DNA of 11,995 nt from NCBI GenBank assembly GCA_035713725.1, contig DASTMZ010000017.1, positions 1 to 11,995 on the forward strand, given 5' to 3'. Source of the DNA: DASQPR01 sp035713725 (GTDB lineage Bacteria > Actinomycetota > Actinomycetes > Mycobacteriales > Micromonosporaceae). The notes beneath the pieces are model-generated. The model worked only from the letters and a program-made list of their open reading frames with translations, was not told the DNA's origin and did no database searches. Shown here piece after piece: positions 1 through 7,033 of this stretch (its first letter is position 1; the number at the start of each line of letters is the position of its first letter). The position numbers and the translations under genes were made by a program.

Positions 1-916
1 CGGACATGGCGCGCAGCACGAGGTAGAGCGCGAACCAGCCGAACAGGATCAACTCGACGGCCAGCACCGGCACGGTATTCGTGACGGTCCGCAGATCCGA
101 GTCGATTCGCGTGGCGAGCGGAAAGTAGTCCTGGTCGAGGGCGAACGAGTTCCCGATCGCGGCAATCATCACCGACAGCTGGTCGGCGAGGGCGTCGGGA
201 CCGGACCTCGTCACCGTTGCCGGCGTCACCACCAGCAGCCGTTCAACCGTGGCACCCTGTGCGTCGGCGCGGATCGTTGACTCGGTCACGAACATCGCGT
301 CCGCGGTCGGCGATCCGACCGGAGCGGTCGCGGACAACAGATTCTTGCCCCAGTACGCGTTTTCCACGTCGATCGGGTCATACAGACCGACAATGCGCAG
401 CGACGGCGCCTGGGCGAGCCGGCTGGCTGTCGGCCACGGCACCGTTCCGCCGACATTGACGCCGAGCTGGCCGGCCAGCGTACGGCTCAACATGACGTCA
501 TCGACTTCGGTGGGACACCGGCCCACGACGACCACGTGATCACAGACTGCGGATCGGTATGCCACTGGCACCGGCGCATTGATCCGGCCACCGAGCGAAC
601 CGACGACCCGCAGCCCGCTGACGTCGATCGCGCCGGGCAGCCTGATTGCCGAACGCATGTGGGCGAACGCGGTGTCGATGACCGTCGGATCGGGCGTCTC
701 ACCGGGGACAGCGGCGATCGTGACATCCTGGGTCAGAATGATCATCCGATGGACGTTCGTGTCGTCGGCGACGTCCTGGACCGTGACGCGCTCACGGGCA
801 CCCAGCACGTACCACGGCGCCCCGACCGCGGCCGCGACGACGAGGCACGCCATGAGCCAGACGGCGATCGTCGACGAACGACGCGCACGCAACGCCGCCA
901 GGACAATCGAGAGCAT
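1..916 (-). CDS. ABC transporter permease, FtsX/MacB-like (C-terminus cut off by window edge)
   Basis: This is probably the membrane subunit of an ABC exporter or of an ABC complex that works on cell-envelope substrates. The first 305 codons are present and the frame is still open at position 1. I see a short basic N-terminus (ALRARRSS), a hydrophobic helix at about residues 16-38, then some 240 residues rich in Val, Asp and Thr that should face outside. A second hydrophobic helix begins at about 283 (VPVLAVELILFGWFALYLVL). One membrane helix, a large external domain, then further helices is the FtsX/MacB permease plan; the remaining helices lie beyond the window. The ATG at 916 follows GGAGG with about 6 bases of spacing. 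The gene lies 77 bases downstream of an ABC ATPase on the same strand, so the two probably form one transporter. The substrate is unknown. No membrane-fusion protein is seen nearby. Confidence 0.82.
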   Translation of the reverse strand, partial: MLSIVLAALRARRSSTIAVWLMACLVVAAAVGAPWYVLGARERVTVQDVADDTNVHRMIILTQDVTIAAVPGETPDPTVIDTAFAHMRSAIRLPGAIDVSGLRVVGSLGGRINAPVPVAYRSAVCDHVVVVGRCPTEVDDVMLSRTLAGQLGVNVGGTVPWPTASRLAQAPSLRIVGLYDPIDVENAYWGKNLLSATAPVGSPTADAMFVTESTIRADAQGATVERLLVVTPATVTRSGPDALADQLSVMIAAIGNSFALDQDYFPLATRIDSDLRTVTNTVPVLAVELILFGWFALYLVLRAMS

Positions 917-974
917 GTAGCCTCCGCCGCGCTGTCTGCCGTGTCCCGATCCGACGTACGACTAGACGCTCGGC

Positions 975-997
975 GTGACCCTTCGGTTGCGGGTCAC
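975..997 (-). other. Stem-loop across the stop codon of the first ABC ATPase gene
   Basis: On the minus strand GTGACCC (997-991) is followed by a 9-base loop and the exact complement GGGTCAC (981-975). The TGA stop of the ATPase gene (996-994) lies in the first arm. There is no T-run after it, so it is not a classic terminator. In the mRNA it could shield the 3' end, weaken read-through, or set the ATPase to permease expression ratio. A perfect 7-bp stem may also be chance in GC-rich DNA. Confidence 0.35.
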
Positions 998-1650
998 CCT
1001 CGCACCAGCTCCGCTCGACCGTCGAGCAGGCGCAACTCCGCGTGGCAGCCGGACGCCGCCTCCGCGTCATGAGTCGCGAACACCACTGCCGCGCCGCGAG
1101 CGGCCTCCGCCAGCAGCAGGTCGATCACCTTCTGACGGTTCTGCGCGTCCAGCTCGCTGGTCACCTCGTCGGCCAGCAGCACGTCGCCGCCCAGCGCGAG
1201 ACCGCGGGCGAACGCAGCGCGTTGCTGCTGTCCACCGGACAGTTCCTCGACGAGCTGACCGGCCTGGCCGGCCAGACCGAGCAACTCAAGCGCCTCCGCG
1301 GTGGCGCGCCGCGCATCGGCCGCGCTCATGCCACGCGCGAGGAGCGTGACGGTGACGTTCTCGGCGGCCGTCAGGATCGGTGCCAGCCCGTTGTCCTGCG
1401 GCACCAGCACGATGCCGTGGGCGACCGCGTGGTCACGATCGCGGACGCGTTCGCCATCGACCGTGACGGTGCCCGACATCGGCCGAAGGAGGCCAGCCAA
1501 CGTAGACAGCAGGGTCGTCTTCCCGGCACCGGATGGTCCGGTGACCGCGAGCACGCGACCCGGCGCGGCGGCCACGGTCACGTCGTGAAGCACGGGCGCA
1601 CGCACGCCGTACGCGACCGTGACTCGGTCGGCGACGAGTGCCTTCGTCAT
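994..1650 (-). CDS. ABC transporter ATP-binding protein (MacB/LolD-like)
   Basis: This is the cytoplasmic ATPase that would power the permease encoded just downstream. The 218-residue product carries the full nucleotide-binding set: Walker A GPSGAGKT (38-45), Q-loop Gln85, signature LSGGQQQR (137-144), Walker B with Asp161-Glu162, and the switch His195. The length of about 220 residues is usual for ATPases paired with FtsX-type permeases. After Walker B the sequence is DEVTSELD, with Val in place of the Pro normally found in DEPT/DEPL; this is a mild departure and does not remove a catalytic residue. The frame stays open up to 1839, but the ATG at 1650 is preferred. GGAGG sits about 7 bases before it, homology to the family begins directly (MTKALVADRVTVAYG), and the upstream extension is low-complexity and would run into the divergent gene. 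The partner permease starts at 916. Substrate unknown. Confidence 0.9.
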   Translation of the reverse strand: MTKALVADRVTVAYGVRAPVLHDVTVAAAPGRVLAVTGPSGAGKTTLLSTLAGLLRPMSGTVTVDGERVRDRDHAVAHGIVLVPQDNGLAPILTAAENVTVTLLARGMSAADARRATAEALELLGLAGQAGQLVEELSGGQQQRAAFARGLALGGDVLLADEVTSELDAQNRQKVIDLLLAEAARGAAVVFATHDAEAASGCHAELRLLDGRAELVRG

Positions 1651-1840
1651 GCGTACCCCTCCGGGGTGCTCGTTCGGCCCGCTGCACGCGTCGCGGACAT
1701 CGGGGGACATGTTCTCAAGGACGGTCGGCTGGCGCGACTGGTTGCATGGCGGTCGCGGGCGTCCGGACCCGAGCGACGTCGGACCGAATCGCCCGACCAG
1801 CGCACGGCTTTGCGACAGAATCGGACGGAAGGAGGCCATT
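1651..1840. other. Divergent intergenic region, presumed promoters for both directions
   Basis: These 190 bases separate the left ABC genes (leftward) from the DUF427 gene (rightward) and must hold start signals for at least one side. The ribosome sites are clear: GGAGG at 1831-1835 for the rightward gene, and GGAGGGG on the minus strand for the ATPase start at 1650. I could not find a convincing -35/-10 pair on either strand. Small symmetric elements are present: the palindrome GTCCGGAC at 1761-1768, and two GGACAT copies 10 bases apart at 1695 and 1705. None is strong enough to call an operator. Confidence 0.4.
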
Positions 1841-2713
1841 ATGGGCTTGTCATGGCAGCAAGGTCCGCTCGCGACCGGCGCCGTTGGTCACTTCCTCGTC
1901 GCCGAGCCGCTCCCGCAGCGACTGCTCTTTGCCGAGCCGTTACGGCGCCGGATGCGCGTACGGCTCGCCGCCGAATGGATCGCGAACAGCGACGAGGTCG
2001 TGCTGTTGCACGAGCCGGGGCACTATCCGGTGGCATACTTCCCGATGGCAGCGGTCCACGGCGGCGTGCTGCGGCCGACCGACCGGGTCACGCAGCATCG
2101 CGACCTAGGTTCGATGACATGGTTCACGGTCACGTCCGGCGATCAGAGCCTCGAACGAGCCGCGTGGCAGTTCGTCGACCTGCCCGACTACGCGGGTGTA
2201 CTGCGTGATCGGGTCGCCTTCGCGTGGCGGGCGATGGACGGGTTCTATGAGGAGGACGAGCGCATCGTCGGGCATGCGGCCGACCCCTACCACCGCAATG
2301 ACATCAGGCAGAGTGCTCGTCATCTCGTAGTCCGCGACGGCGACCGGGTTGTCGCGGACACGACGCGGCCGCTCGCGCTCTACGAGTCGGGGTTCGCGCC
2401 GCGGTGGTACGTGCCGCGTGCGGACATCGACGAGGCGGCTCTGAGCGCCGTGGACGGTCAGACGTTCTGCCCGTACAAGGGGTTGGCGAGCTACTACGAC
2501 ATCGGCGACCGCTCGCGGGCCGCGTGGTCCTACCGCGAGGCCTGGCCGGAGGTGCGCCGCATCGCGGACATGGTGTCGTTCGAACCCGAAAAGATCGACG
2601 TGTACCTCGACGGCGAGCGTCTCGAACTTGAGCCGGGCCAATCCGTCATCGCGCACGGCATCGACCGCGATCTCGACGTCGACGAGATCACCGGGCGCCG
2701 TCCGGTTCGCTGA
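1841..2713 (+). CDS. Tandem DUF427 domain protein, function unknown
   Basis: The 290-residue protein has two DUF427-type units. The first spans about residues 35-145 (RVRLAAEWIANSDEVVLLHE at the front, VAFAWRAMDGFYEEDE at the end). The second spans about 155-265 (HLVVRDGDRVVADTTRPLAL, then CPYKG at 210-214, AAWSYREAWPEVRRIADMV and the closing DVYLDGERL). The CPYKG motif that marks the family is present only in the second unit; the matching part of the first (SMTWFTVTSGDQ) lacks the Cys and Lys. DUF427 has no settled biochemical role, so no function is assigned. No signal peptide or membrane segment is visible, so it is likely cytoplasmic. The ATG at 1841 follows GGAAGGAGG with 5 bases of spacing; earlier in-frame starts are rejected because they overlap the divergent gene and encode low-complexity sequence. 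Only 24 bases separate it from the MOSC-reductase gene, so they are probably co-transcribed. Confidence 0.85.
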   Translation: MGLSWQQGPLATGAVGHFLVAEPLPQRLLFAEPLRRRMRVRLAAEWIANSDEVVLLHEPGHYPVAYFPMAAVHGGVLRPTDRVTQHRDLGSMTWFTVTSGDQSLERAAWQFVDLPDYAGVLRDRVAFAWRAMDGFYEEDERIVGHAADPYHRNDIRQSARHLVVRDGDRVVADTTRPLALYESGFAPRWYVPRADIDEAALSAVDGQTFCPYKGLASYYDIGDRSRAAWSYREAWPEVRRIADMVSFEPEKIDVYLDGERLELEPGQSVIAHGIDRDLDVDEITGRRPVR

Positions 2714-2737
2714 CCCGCCTGCGAAGGGAGCCATGCG

Positions 2738-4474
2738 ATGGCGACGTTGCTGTCCGTCAACGTCGGCATGCCGCGAAACGTGCCGTGGCAGGGTCACAAC
2801 GTCTACACCGGCATCTGGAAAGCCCCGGTGGACGGCGCCCGCATGGTCCGCAGGCTCAACATCGACGGCGACGGGCAGGGCGACCTGAGCGGCCACGGCG
2901 GCGAGCAGCGGGCGGTGATGGTCTACCAGATCGACTCGTACGCACATTGGCAGCGCCACTTCGGCCGCGACGACTTCACGTACGGGCAGTTCGGCGAGAA
3001 CTTCACCGTCGACGGGCTCGCCGACGACGAGGTCTGCATCGGCGACCGGTACCGCATCGGTGAGGCCGAATTCGAGGTCAGTCAACCGCGCGTTACCTGC
3101 TTCCGCGTCGGCATGCGCCTCGGCGAGCCACAGCTGCCGGCGTTGCTGGTCGCGCACCACCGGCCCGGTTTCTACCTGCGCGTCATTACTGAAGGGCGGG
3201 TGCGGGCGGGCGACGAAATCGTGCGTACCCGCGAAGGCCGGCACGCGCTCAGTGTGGCCGCCGTCGACGCCCTGCTGTATCTGCCCGATCGCGACCTGGA
3301 CCAGCTTCGTGCCGCGGTCGACATTCCCGCGCTGAGCCCGGGTTGGCAGCAGTCGTTCCACGAACTCCTTGACGAGGCCGACCGCGGCGGGACGGCCGCT
3401 CCCCCGCCGATCGGCCGGGAGCCCGGATGGTCAGGGTTCCGCCAATTGAAGGTTGTCGAGCTAAAGGCGGAAAGCGACGGCGTGTCATCGGTCCGCCTTG
3501 CCGCGGTCGATGGGACCCGCTTGCCGACCCCGGCCGCCGGCCAGTACCTGACGGTGCGCGTGGTTGGTGCCGGCGACCCGGCGCCGGTCCGCAGCTACTC
3601 GCTGTCCTCCGATCCGCGTTCGGACACATACCGGATCAGCGTCAAACGCGAACCGCACGGCATCGTCAGCGGCTACCTCAACACCCATGTGACGGCGGGT
3701 ACGGTGCTCGACGTCGCGGCTCCGCGCGGCGAGTTCGTCCTCGGCGACGGCACCGAACCCGTTGCGCTGATCTCCGGCGGCATCGGCGCCACGCCGGTGC
3801 TGGCGATGCTGCACAAGCTCGCCGATGAGCAGTCCACTCGGGACGTCTGGTGGATCCACGCCAGCCACAGCGAGGCCGAGCACCCATTCGCCGCCGAGTC
3901 GCACGAGCTGTTGGCGTCGCTCGCCCACGGCCACGAGCACGTCTTCTACAGCACCGGACCGGTCCCGGACACGACGACGGTCACCCGTGGGCGCCTCACC
4001 GCCGAAGCACTGCGGGCCTTGCGACTGCCCACCGATGCCATTGCGTATCTGTGCGGTCCGCCAGCGTTCATGAGTGACGTCACCGCTGCGCTGACCGCGA
4101 ACGGCATCGACGCCGACCACGTACACACGGAGATGTTCGGTGCCCTGGCACCGATCAACCCGGGCGTCACCGACGTCAGCGACCGGCACCCGCATCCACC
4201 GCCCGGCGAGCCGGGAACCGGCCCGTCCGTCACGTTCGCACGAAGCGGTCTCGTGGTCGCGTCGTCGGATCGATACCGGTCGCTACTCGAACTCGCCGAG
4301 GCGTGCGACGTACAGACCAGGTGGTCGTGCCGCACTGGCGTGTGCCACACCTGCATCACGACCATCGTGACCGGCGACGTCAGCTACGAACCGGCGCCGC
4401 TTGAGCCGCCGCCAACCGGCGAGGTGCTGATCTGCTGCTCGCGTGCCAGCACCGACGTGGTGCTCGACCTGTGA
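2738..4474 (+). CDS. MOSC / FAD-NAD(P) reductase / 2Fe-2S ferredoxin three-module fusion protein
   Basis: Probable self-contained molybdenum-cofactor reductase, 578 residues, cytoplasmic. Residues 1-215 resemble YiiM-type MOSC proteins: NVGMPR near the start, DLSGHGGEQRAVMVYQ at 49-64, GENF at 86-89, and Cys121 in QPRVTCFR, the place of the Mo-ligand Cys in this family. Residues 232-465 are a phthalate-dioxygenase-reductase-like flavin/NAD(P) module: flavin motif RSYSLS (285-290), nucleotide-binding GGIGATPVLAML (347-358), and CGPPAFM (439-445). A His/Pro-rich linker (about 480-496) leads to a plant-type ferredoxin with C531-x4-C536-x2-C539 and C567 as the likely fourth ligand. Electrons would run from NAD(P)H to flavin to 2Fe-2S to Mo. 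YcbX, YiiM and mARC reduce N-hydroxylated compounds with separate reductase partners; the same role here is inference. The ATG at 2738 follows GAAGGGAG with 7 bases of spacing; the ATG at 2733 is out of frame. The upstream partner encodes tandem DUF427. Confidence 0.88.
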   Translation: MATLLSVNVGMPRNVPWQGHNVYTGIWKAPVDGARMVRRLNIDGDGQGDLSGHGGEQRAVMVYQIDSYAHWQRHFGRDDFTYGQFGENFTVDGLADDEVCIGDRYRIGEAEFEVSQPRVTCFRVGMRLGEPQLPALLVAHHRPGFYLRVITEGRVRAGDEIVRTREGRHALSVAAVDALLYLPDRDLDQLRAAVDIPALSPGWQQSFHELLDEADRGGTAAPPPIGREPGWSGFRQLKVVELKAESDGVSSVRLAAVDGTRLPTPAAGQYLTVRVVGAGDPAPVRSYSLSSDPRSDTYRISVKREPHGIVSGYLNTHVTAGTVLDVAAPRGEFVLGDGTEPVALISGGIGATPVLAMLHKLADEQSTRDVWWIHASHSEAEHPFAAESHELLASLAHGHEHVFYSTGPVPDTTTVTRGRLTAEALRALRLPTDAIAYLCGPPAFMSDVTAALTANGIDADHVHTEMFGALAPINPGVTDVSDRHPHPPPGEPGTGPSVTFARSGLVVASSDRYRSLLELAEACDVQTRWSCRTGVCHTCITTIVTGDVSYEPAPLEPPPTGEVLICCSRASTDVVLDL

Positions 4475-4480
4475 AGCTGC

Positions 4481-4530
4481 GGGGCGCCGGGCGGGCGCGT
4501 CGGGGCGCCGGCGCCCAGCGCAGGTGCTGG
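4481..4530. terminator. GC-rich palindromic region, candidate bidirectional terminator
   Basis: This lies in the 70-base gap between two converging genes. The 14-base palindrome GGGCGCCGGCGCCC (4503-4516) is followed by a second small hairpin, CCAGC (4515-4519) with GCTGG (4526-4530). GGGGCGCCGG also occurs twice, at 4481 and 4502, which allows alternative longer stems. There is no clear T-tract, as is usual for high-GC actinobacterial terminators. Position and symmetry support the call; strength is unknown. Confidence 0.45.
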
Positions 4531-4544
4531 CCTGTGTCGATTCA

Positions 4545-6305
4545 CTATTCGTAACGGATGGCTTGGTTGACGGGGATCGCCGTGGCGAGTCGGGCCGGCA
4601 GGCTGGTCGCGGCCGCCACGACCGCCGGCACCGCGAACGGGATCAGTGCAACGTGCCACCACGGCGCGAACACCGCGCCACGCGTAGTGCCGTTGGTCAT
4701 GTTCAGCACGGCGAGATAGAGCCCGATGCCGAGCGGTATCGACAGCAGGCCGGCCGCGGCCGACAGCAATGCGTTCGCGCTGACGAGGCTCGACGTGATC
4801 TGGTGCGGCGTGAGGCCGATCGCCTTGAGCACCCCGAGATCGCGGATGCGTTCGCGGACCGACAGCAGCATCACCGCGACGAGGCTGGTGACGGCGATGA
4901 CAATCAGCACCACGTCAAGACTGTAGACGAGTTCAGACAACTCGGTGGGTACGTCCGTGACGGTGCCGGCGGGGTGATCGATCGCGGCCCGCATCTGCAG
5001 CGTGGCAACGATGACCGTGCCGGTCACCGCCACCGCGGTCGCCGTCCAGAACGTACGCCGACGCCGAGCCAGGAGATCCCGGACGCCGAGCGCAGCGGTC
5101 AGCGGCAGGGGTACCCGGCCGACGAGCCGCGCGATCCGTCCTCTCGTCACCGGCAGCGGAACACCGGCGAGCATCGCGCCGAGCGTGGTGGACCGAGTCG
5201 TACGCCGGACCGCGAGGTACGCGCTGAAGAGAAGCACCGGAACCACGATGGCGCTGGCGACCAGAGCGTGCCACGGCTGGATCGCGATGGTGGGCGAGCC
5301 GATGAGCGTCTGCGCACTGGGTGCCGCCAGCCGTGGCGCTAGCACCGCACCGACCGGGCAGCCAACGACGACAGCAGCCAGTCCGAGCGCACCGGATTCG
5401 GCAAGAAACACCGTGCTGACTTGACGCGGCGTCAAGCCGATGGCCTTGAGCAAGCCGATGTCGCGACACTGCGCGGCGACCCGCGCGGCGGTGAGAATCC
5501 CGATCACCGCGAAGACAACGGTCAGCAGCAGGATGGTGAACATCCCGACGACGACGATGATGGGCTGGCTGTCCATCAGCGCGACGTCGCGTTGGTCCTG
5601 CCAGGACAGGATCGTGCGGCCACCGTCCGGTGCCGGCGGCAGCGCGGCCGCGGCGGCCTGCGCGAACCGCGGCGCGGTCGCGGGGTCCGTAAGCCGTACC
5701 GCCTGCGACCACGACCAACGCTGTTGGTCGGGTTGGATGCGCTGCAACGTGGCCCGGCTGACCCAACCGACACCGGGATTGCTGCGCGGATAGCGTGCCT
5801 GGCTCGGTGAGATGGCGGTACCCACGACTGTCAGGCGTACTGTGCCGGTCGGCGCCGCTATCGCGATCGTGCTGCCGACCGTGATATGCAGCGCATCGGC
5901 GAAACTCCGTTCGAGCACAACGCCGGCGCCCGGATGCACGGCGCCCTCGATTCGTACCGGAACGTTGATTGTTGGCCGGGTGCCGAGGCCGGCGAGGATC
6001 AGCGGTTCGGCATGTCCGCCGATGGTGGCCTGGCCGAGCGCGCTGGGCACCGGGTCGTCGCGCTCGGCGACGCCCGGCAACCTAGCAACCGCCTGCGCGT
6101 CCGCGAGTGACGAGGAAGTCACCAGCACGTGCGCGCCGTGCGCCGCGTCGAAACTGCGCTGCCACGGATCGACACCAGTCGCGCGCACCTCCAGCGCGAT
6201 CACCAAGGTCGCGGCAGCGGCGGCGCCGATCACGATGGTGAGCGTGGTCGCCAACAGCCTCGCGCGGAGGCCGGCGAATGCGAGCTTTAGCAGCGTCGCG
6301 GTCAT
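4545..6305 (-). CDS. ABC transporter permease with two FtsX domains
   Basis: Membrane subunit of the PadR-linked ABC exporter, 586 residues, with two FtsX-type halves. Helix 1 is at about residues 17-38, followed by an external domain of about 200 residues. Three helices then close the first half (about 249-272, 300-325 and 346-366). The second half has a helix at about 420-436, only a short external loop, then helices at about 460-482, 508-534 and 550-572. Each half carries a near-identical cytoplasmic motif before its second-to-last helix: RDIGLLKAIGLTPRQ (281-295) and RDLGVLKAIGLTPHQ (488-502). This supports an internal duplication in which the second half lost the large external domain. 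The ATG at 6305 overlaps the ATPase stop (ATGA), with GGGGA just upstream, so translation is coupled. The long open frame continuing upstream of this ATG is a different reading of the ATPase gene. Eight helices in one chain suggests a monomeric permease with an ATPase dimer. Substrate unknown; antimicrobial, lipid or peptide export are possibilities. Confidence 0.88.
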   Translation of the reverse strand: MTATLLKLAFAGLRARLLATTLTIVIGAAAAATLVIALEVRATGVDPWQRSFDAAHGAHVLVTSSSLADAQAVARLPGVAERDDPVPSALGQATIGGHAEPLILAGLGTRPTINVPVRIEGAVHPGAGVVLERSFADALHITVGSTIAIAAPTGTVRLTVVGTAISPSQARYPRSNPGVGWVSRATLQRIQPDQQRWSWSQAVRLTDPATAPRFAQAAAAALPPAPDGGRTILSWQDQRDVALMDSQPIIVVVGMFTILLLTVVFAVIGILTAARVAAQCRDIGLLKAIGLTPRQVSTVFLAESGALGLAAVVVGCPVGAVLAPRLAAPSAQTLIGSPTIAIQPWHALVASAIVVPVLLFSAYLAVRRTTRSTTLGAMLAGVPLPVTRGRIARLVGRVPLPLTAALGVRDLLARRRRTFWTATAVAVTGTVIVATLQMRAAIDHPAGTVTDVPTELSELVYSLDVVLIVIAVTSLVAVMLLSVRERIRDLGVLKAIGLTPHQITSSLVSANALLSAAAGLLSIPLGIGLYLAVLNMTNGTTRGAVFAPWWHVALIPFAVPAVVAAATSLPARLATAIPVNQAIRYE

Positions 6306-7033
6306 GTGTCCCCGCCGAGGTCGAGCAGATCGGGAACGCTTCGAGCCGGCTCGAGCCGCCCGTCCGCGACGATCCGGCCGTCCCGAAGCCGGACGATGCG
6401 GTCCGCGGCCGCCGCGACCCGGGCATCGTGCGTGACGAGCAACAGGGTCTGGCCGCGCCGACGCGCCCGTCCAAGCAACTCCATGACCGCGCGAGTCGCG
6501 TCCGAGTCGAGGTTGCCGGTCGGTTCGTCGGCCAACACGACGTCCGGCGAGTTGGCCATCGCGCGCGCGAGCGCCACCCGCTGTTGCTGACCGCCGGACA
6601 GCAACGATGGGGCGGTGTTGCGCCGTTCGGCGATGCCCAGCTCGTCCAGCAGAATGCCTGCGGTCCGCCGCGCGGCGCGCCGATGCTTGCCGGCCAGCAG
6701 CAGCGGCAACTCTACGTTTTCCCCGACCGACAACGTTGGCAGCAGATTGAAGAACTGGAACACGAAGCCGATCCGCCGCCGCCGCAGCCGCGCGAGCGCG
6801 GCCTCGCTGAGCCCGTCGATGCGCTGGCCGGCGAGCCACACTTCGCCGGTCGACGGCCGGTCGAACCCGGCCAGCAGGTTGAGCAATGTGGACTTGCCGC
6901 ATCCGCTCGGCCCCATGATCGCGACGAACTCGCCACGTTCCACCGTCATGTCGACGCCGTCCAGGGCACGCACGTGCGCACCGGCGGACACGTAGGTCTT
7001 GGCCAGCGCTCGCGTCTCCAGTACCGGCGTCAT
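6302..7033 (-). CDS. ABC transporter ATP-binding protein (MacB/LolD-like), PadR operon
   Basis: ATPase of the exporter, 243 residues, cytoplasmic, working with the double-FtsX permease. Canonical motifs: Walker A GPSGCGKS (41-48), Q-loop Gln93 in VFQFFNLLPTLSVGENV, signature LSGGQQQR (145-152), Walker B VVLADEP with Glu170, D-loop GNLD, and switch His202. The FQFFNLLP...ENVELPL stretch and DEPTGNLDS are typical of the MacB/LolD/FtsE group that pairs with FtsX permeases. The ATG at 7033 overlaps the PadR stop as ATGA, and GGAAGGGAAG in the end of the PadR gene serves as ribosome site. The frame runs open to 7312, but the extension is Arg/Ala/Pro-rich shadow of the PadR gene. The 3' end again overlaps the permease start by 4 bases. 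The whole unit should be made from the promoter at 7557-7585 and follow PadR control. Confidence 0.93.
   Translation of the reverse strand: MTPVLETRALAKTYVSAGAHVRALDGVDMTVERGEFVAIMGPSGCGKSTLLNLLAGFDRPSTGEVWLAGQRIDGLSEAALARLRRRRIGFVFQFFNLLPTLSVGENVELPLLLAGKHRRAARRTAGILLDELGIAERRNTAPSLLSGGQQQRVALARAMANSPDVVLADEPTGNLDSDATRAVMELLGRARRRGQTLLLVTHDARVAAAADRIVRLRDGRIVADGRLEPARSVPDLLDLGGDT

Noticed and set aside
1695..1710. Two GGACAT copies 10 bases apart in the divergent gap
   Set aside because: Six-base repeats are easily chance here, and no promoter boxes are placed around them.
1651..1839. N-terminal extension of the first ATPase to a start at 1839
   Set aside because: It would fill the whole divergent gap, lacks conserved sequence, and the ATG at 1650 has a good GGAGG.
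1042..2208. Plus-strand frame of 388 residues across the ATPase gene and the divergent gap
   Set aside because: It is rich in Arg, His and Gln with no domain, is antisense to the ATPase and overlaps the DUF427 start in another frame.
2105..3361. Long minus-strand frame of 418 residues opposite the DUF427 and MOSC genes
   Set aside because: It runs antisense to two genes with clear domains and shows no recognisable motif. Long antisense frames are common in GC-rich genes.
4443..5342. Plus-strand frame of 299 residues rich in Arg, Asp and Gly
   Set aside because: Antisense to the permease gene with low-complexity composition; no supporting ribosome site or motif.
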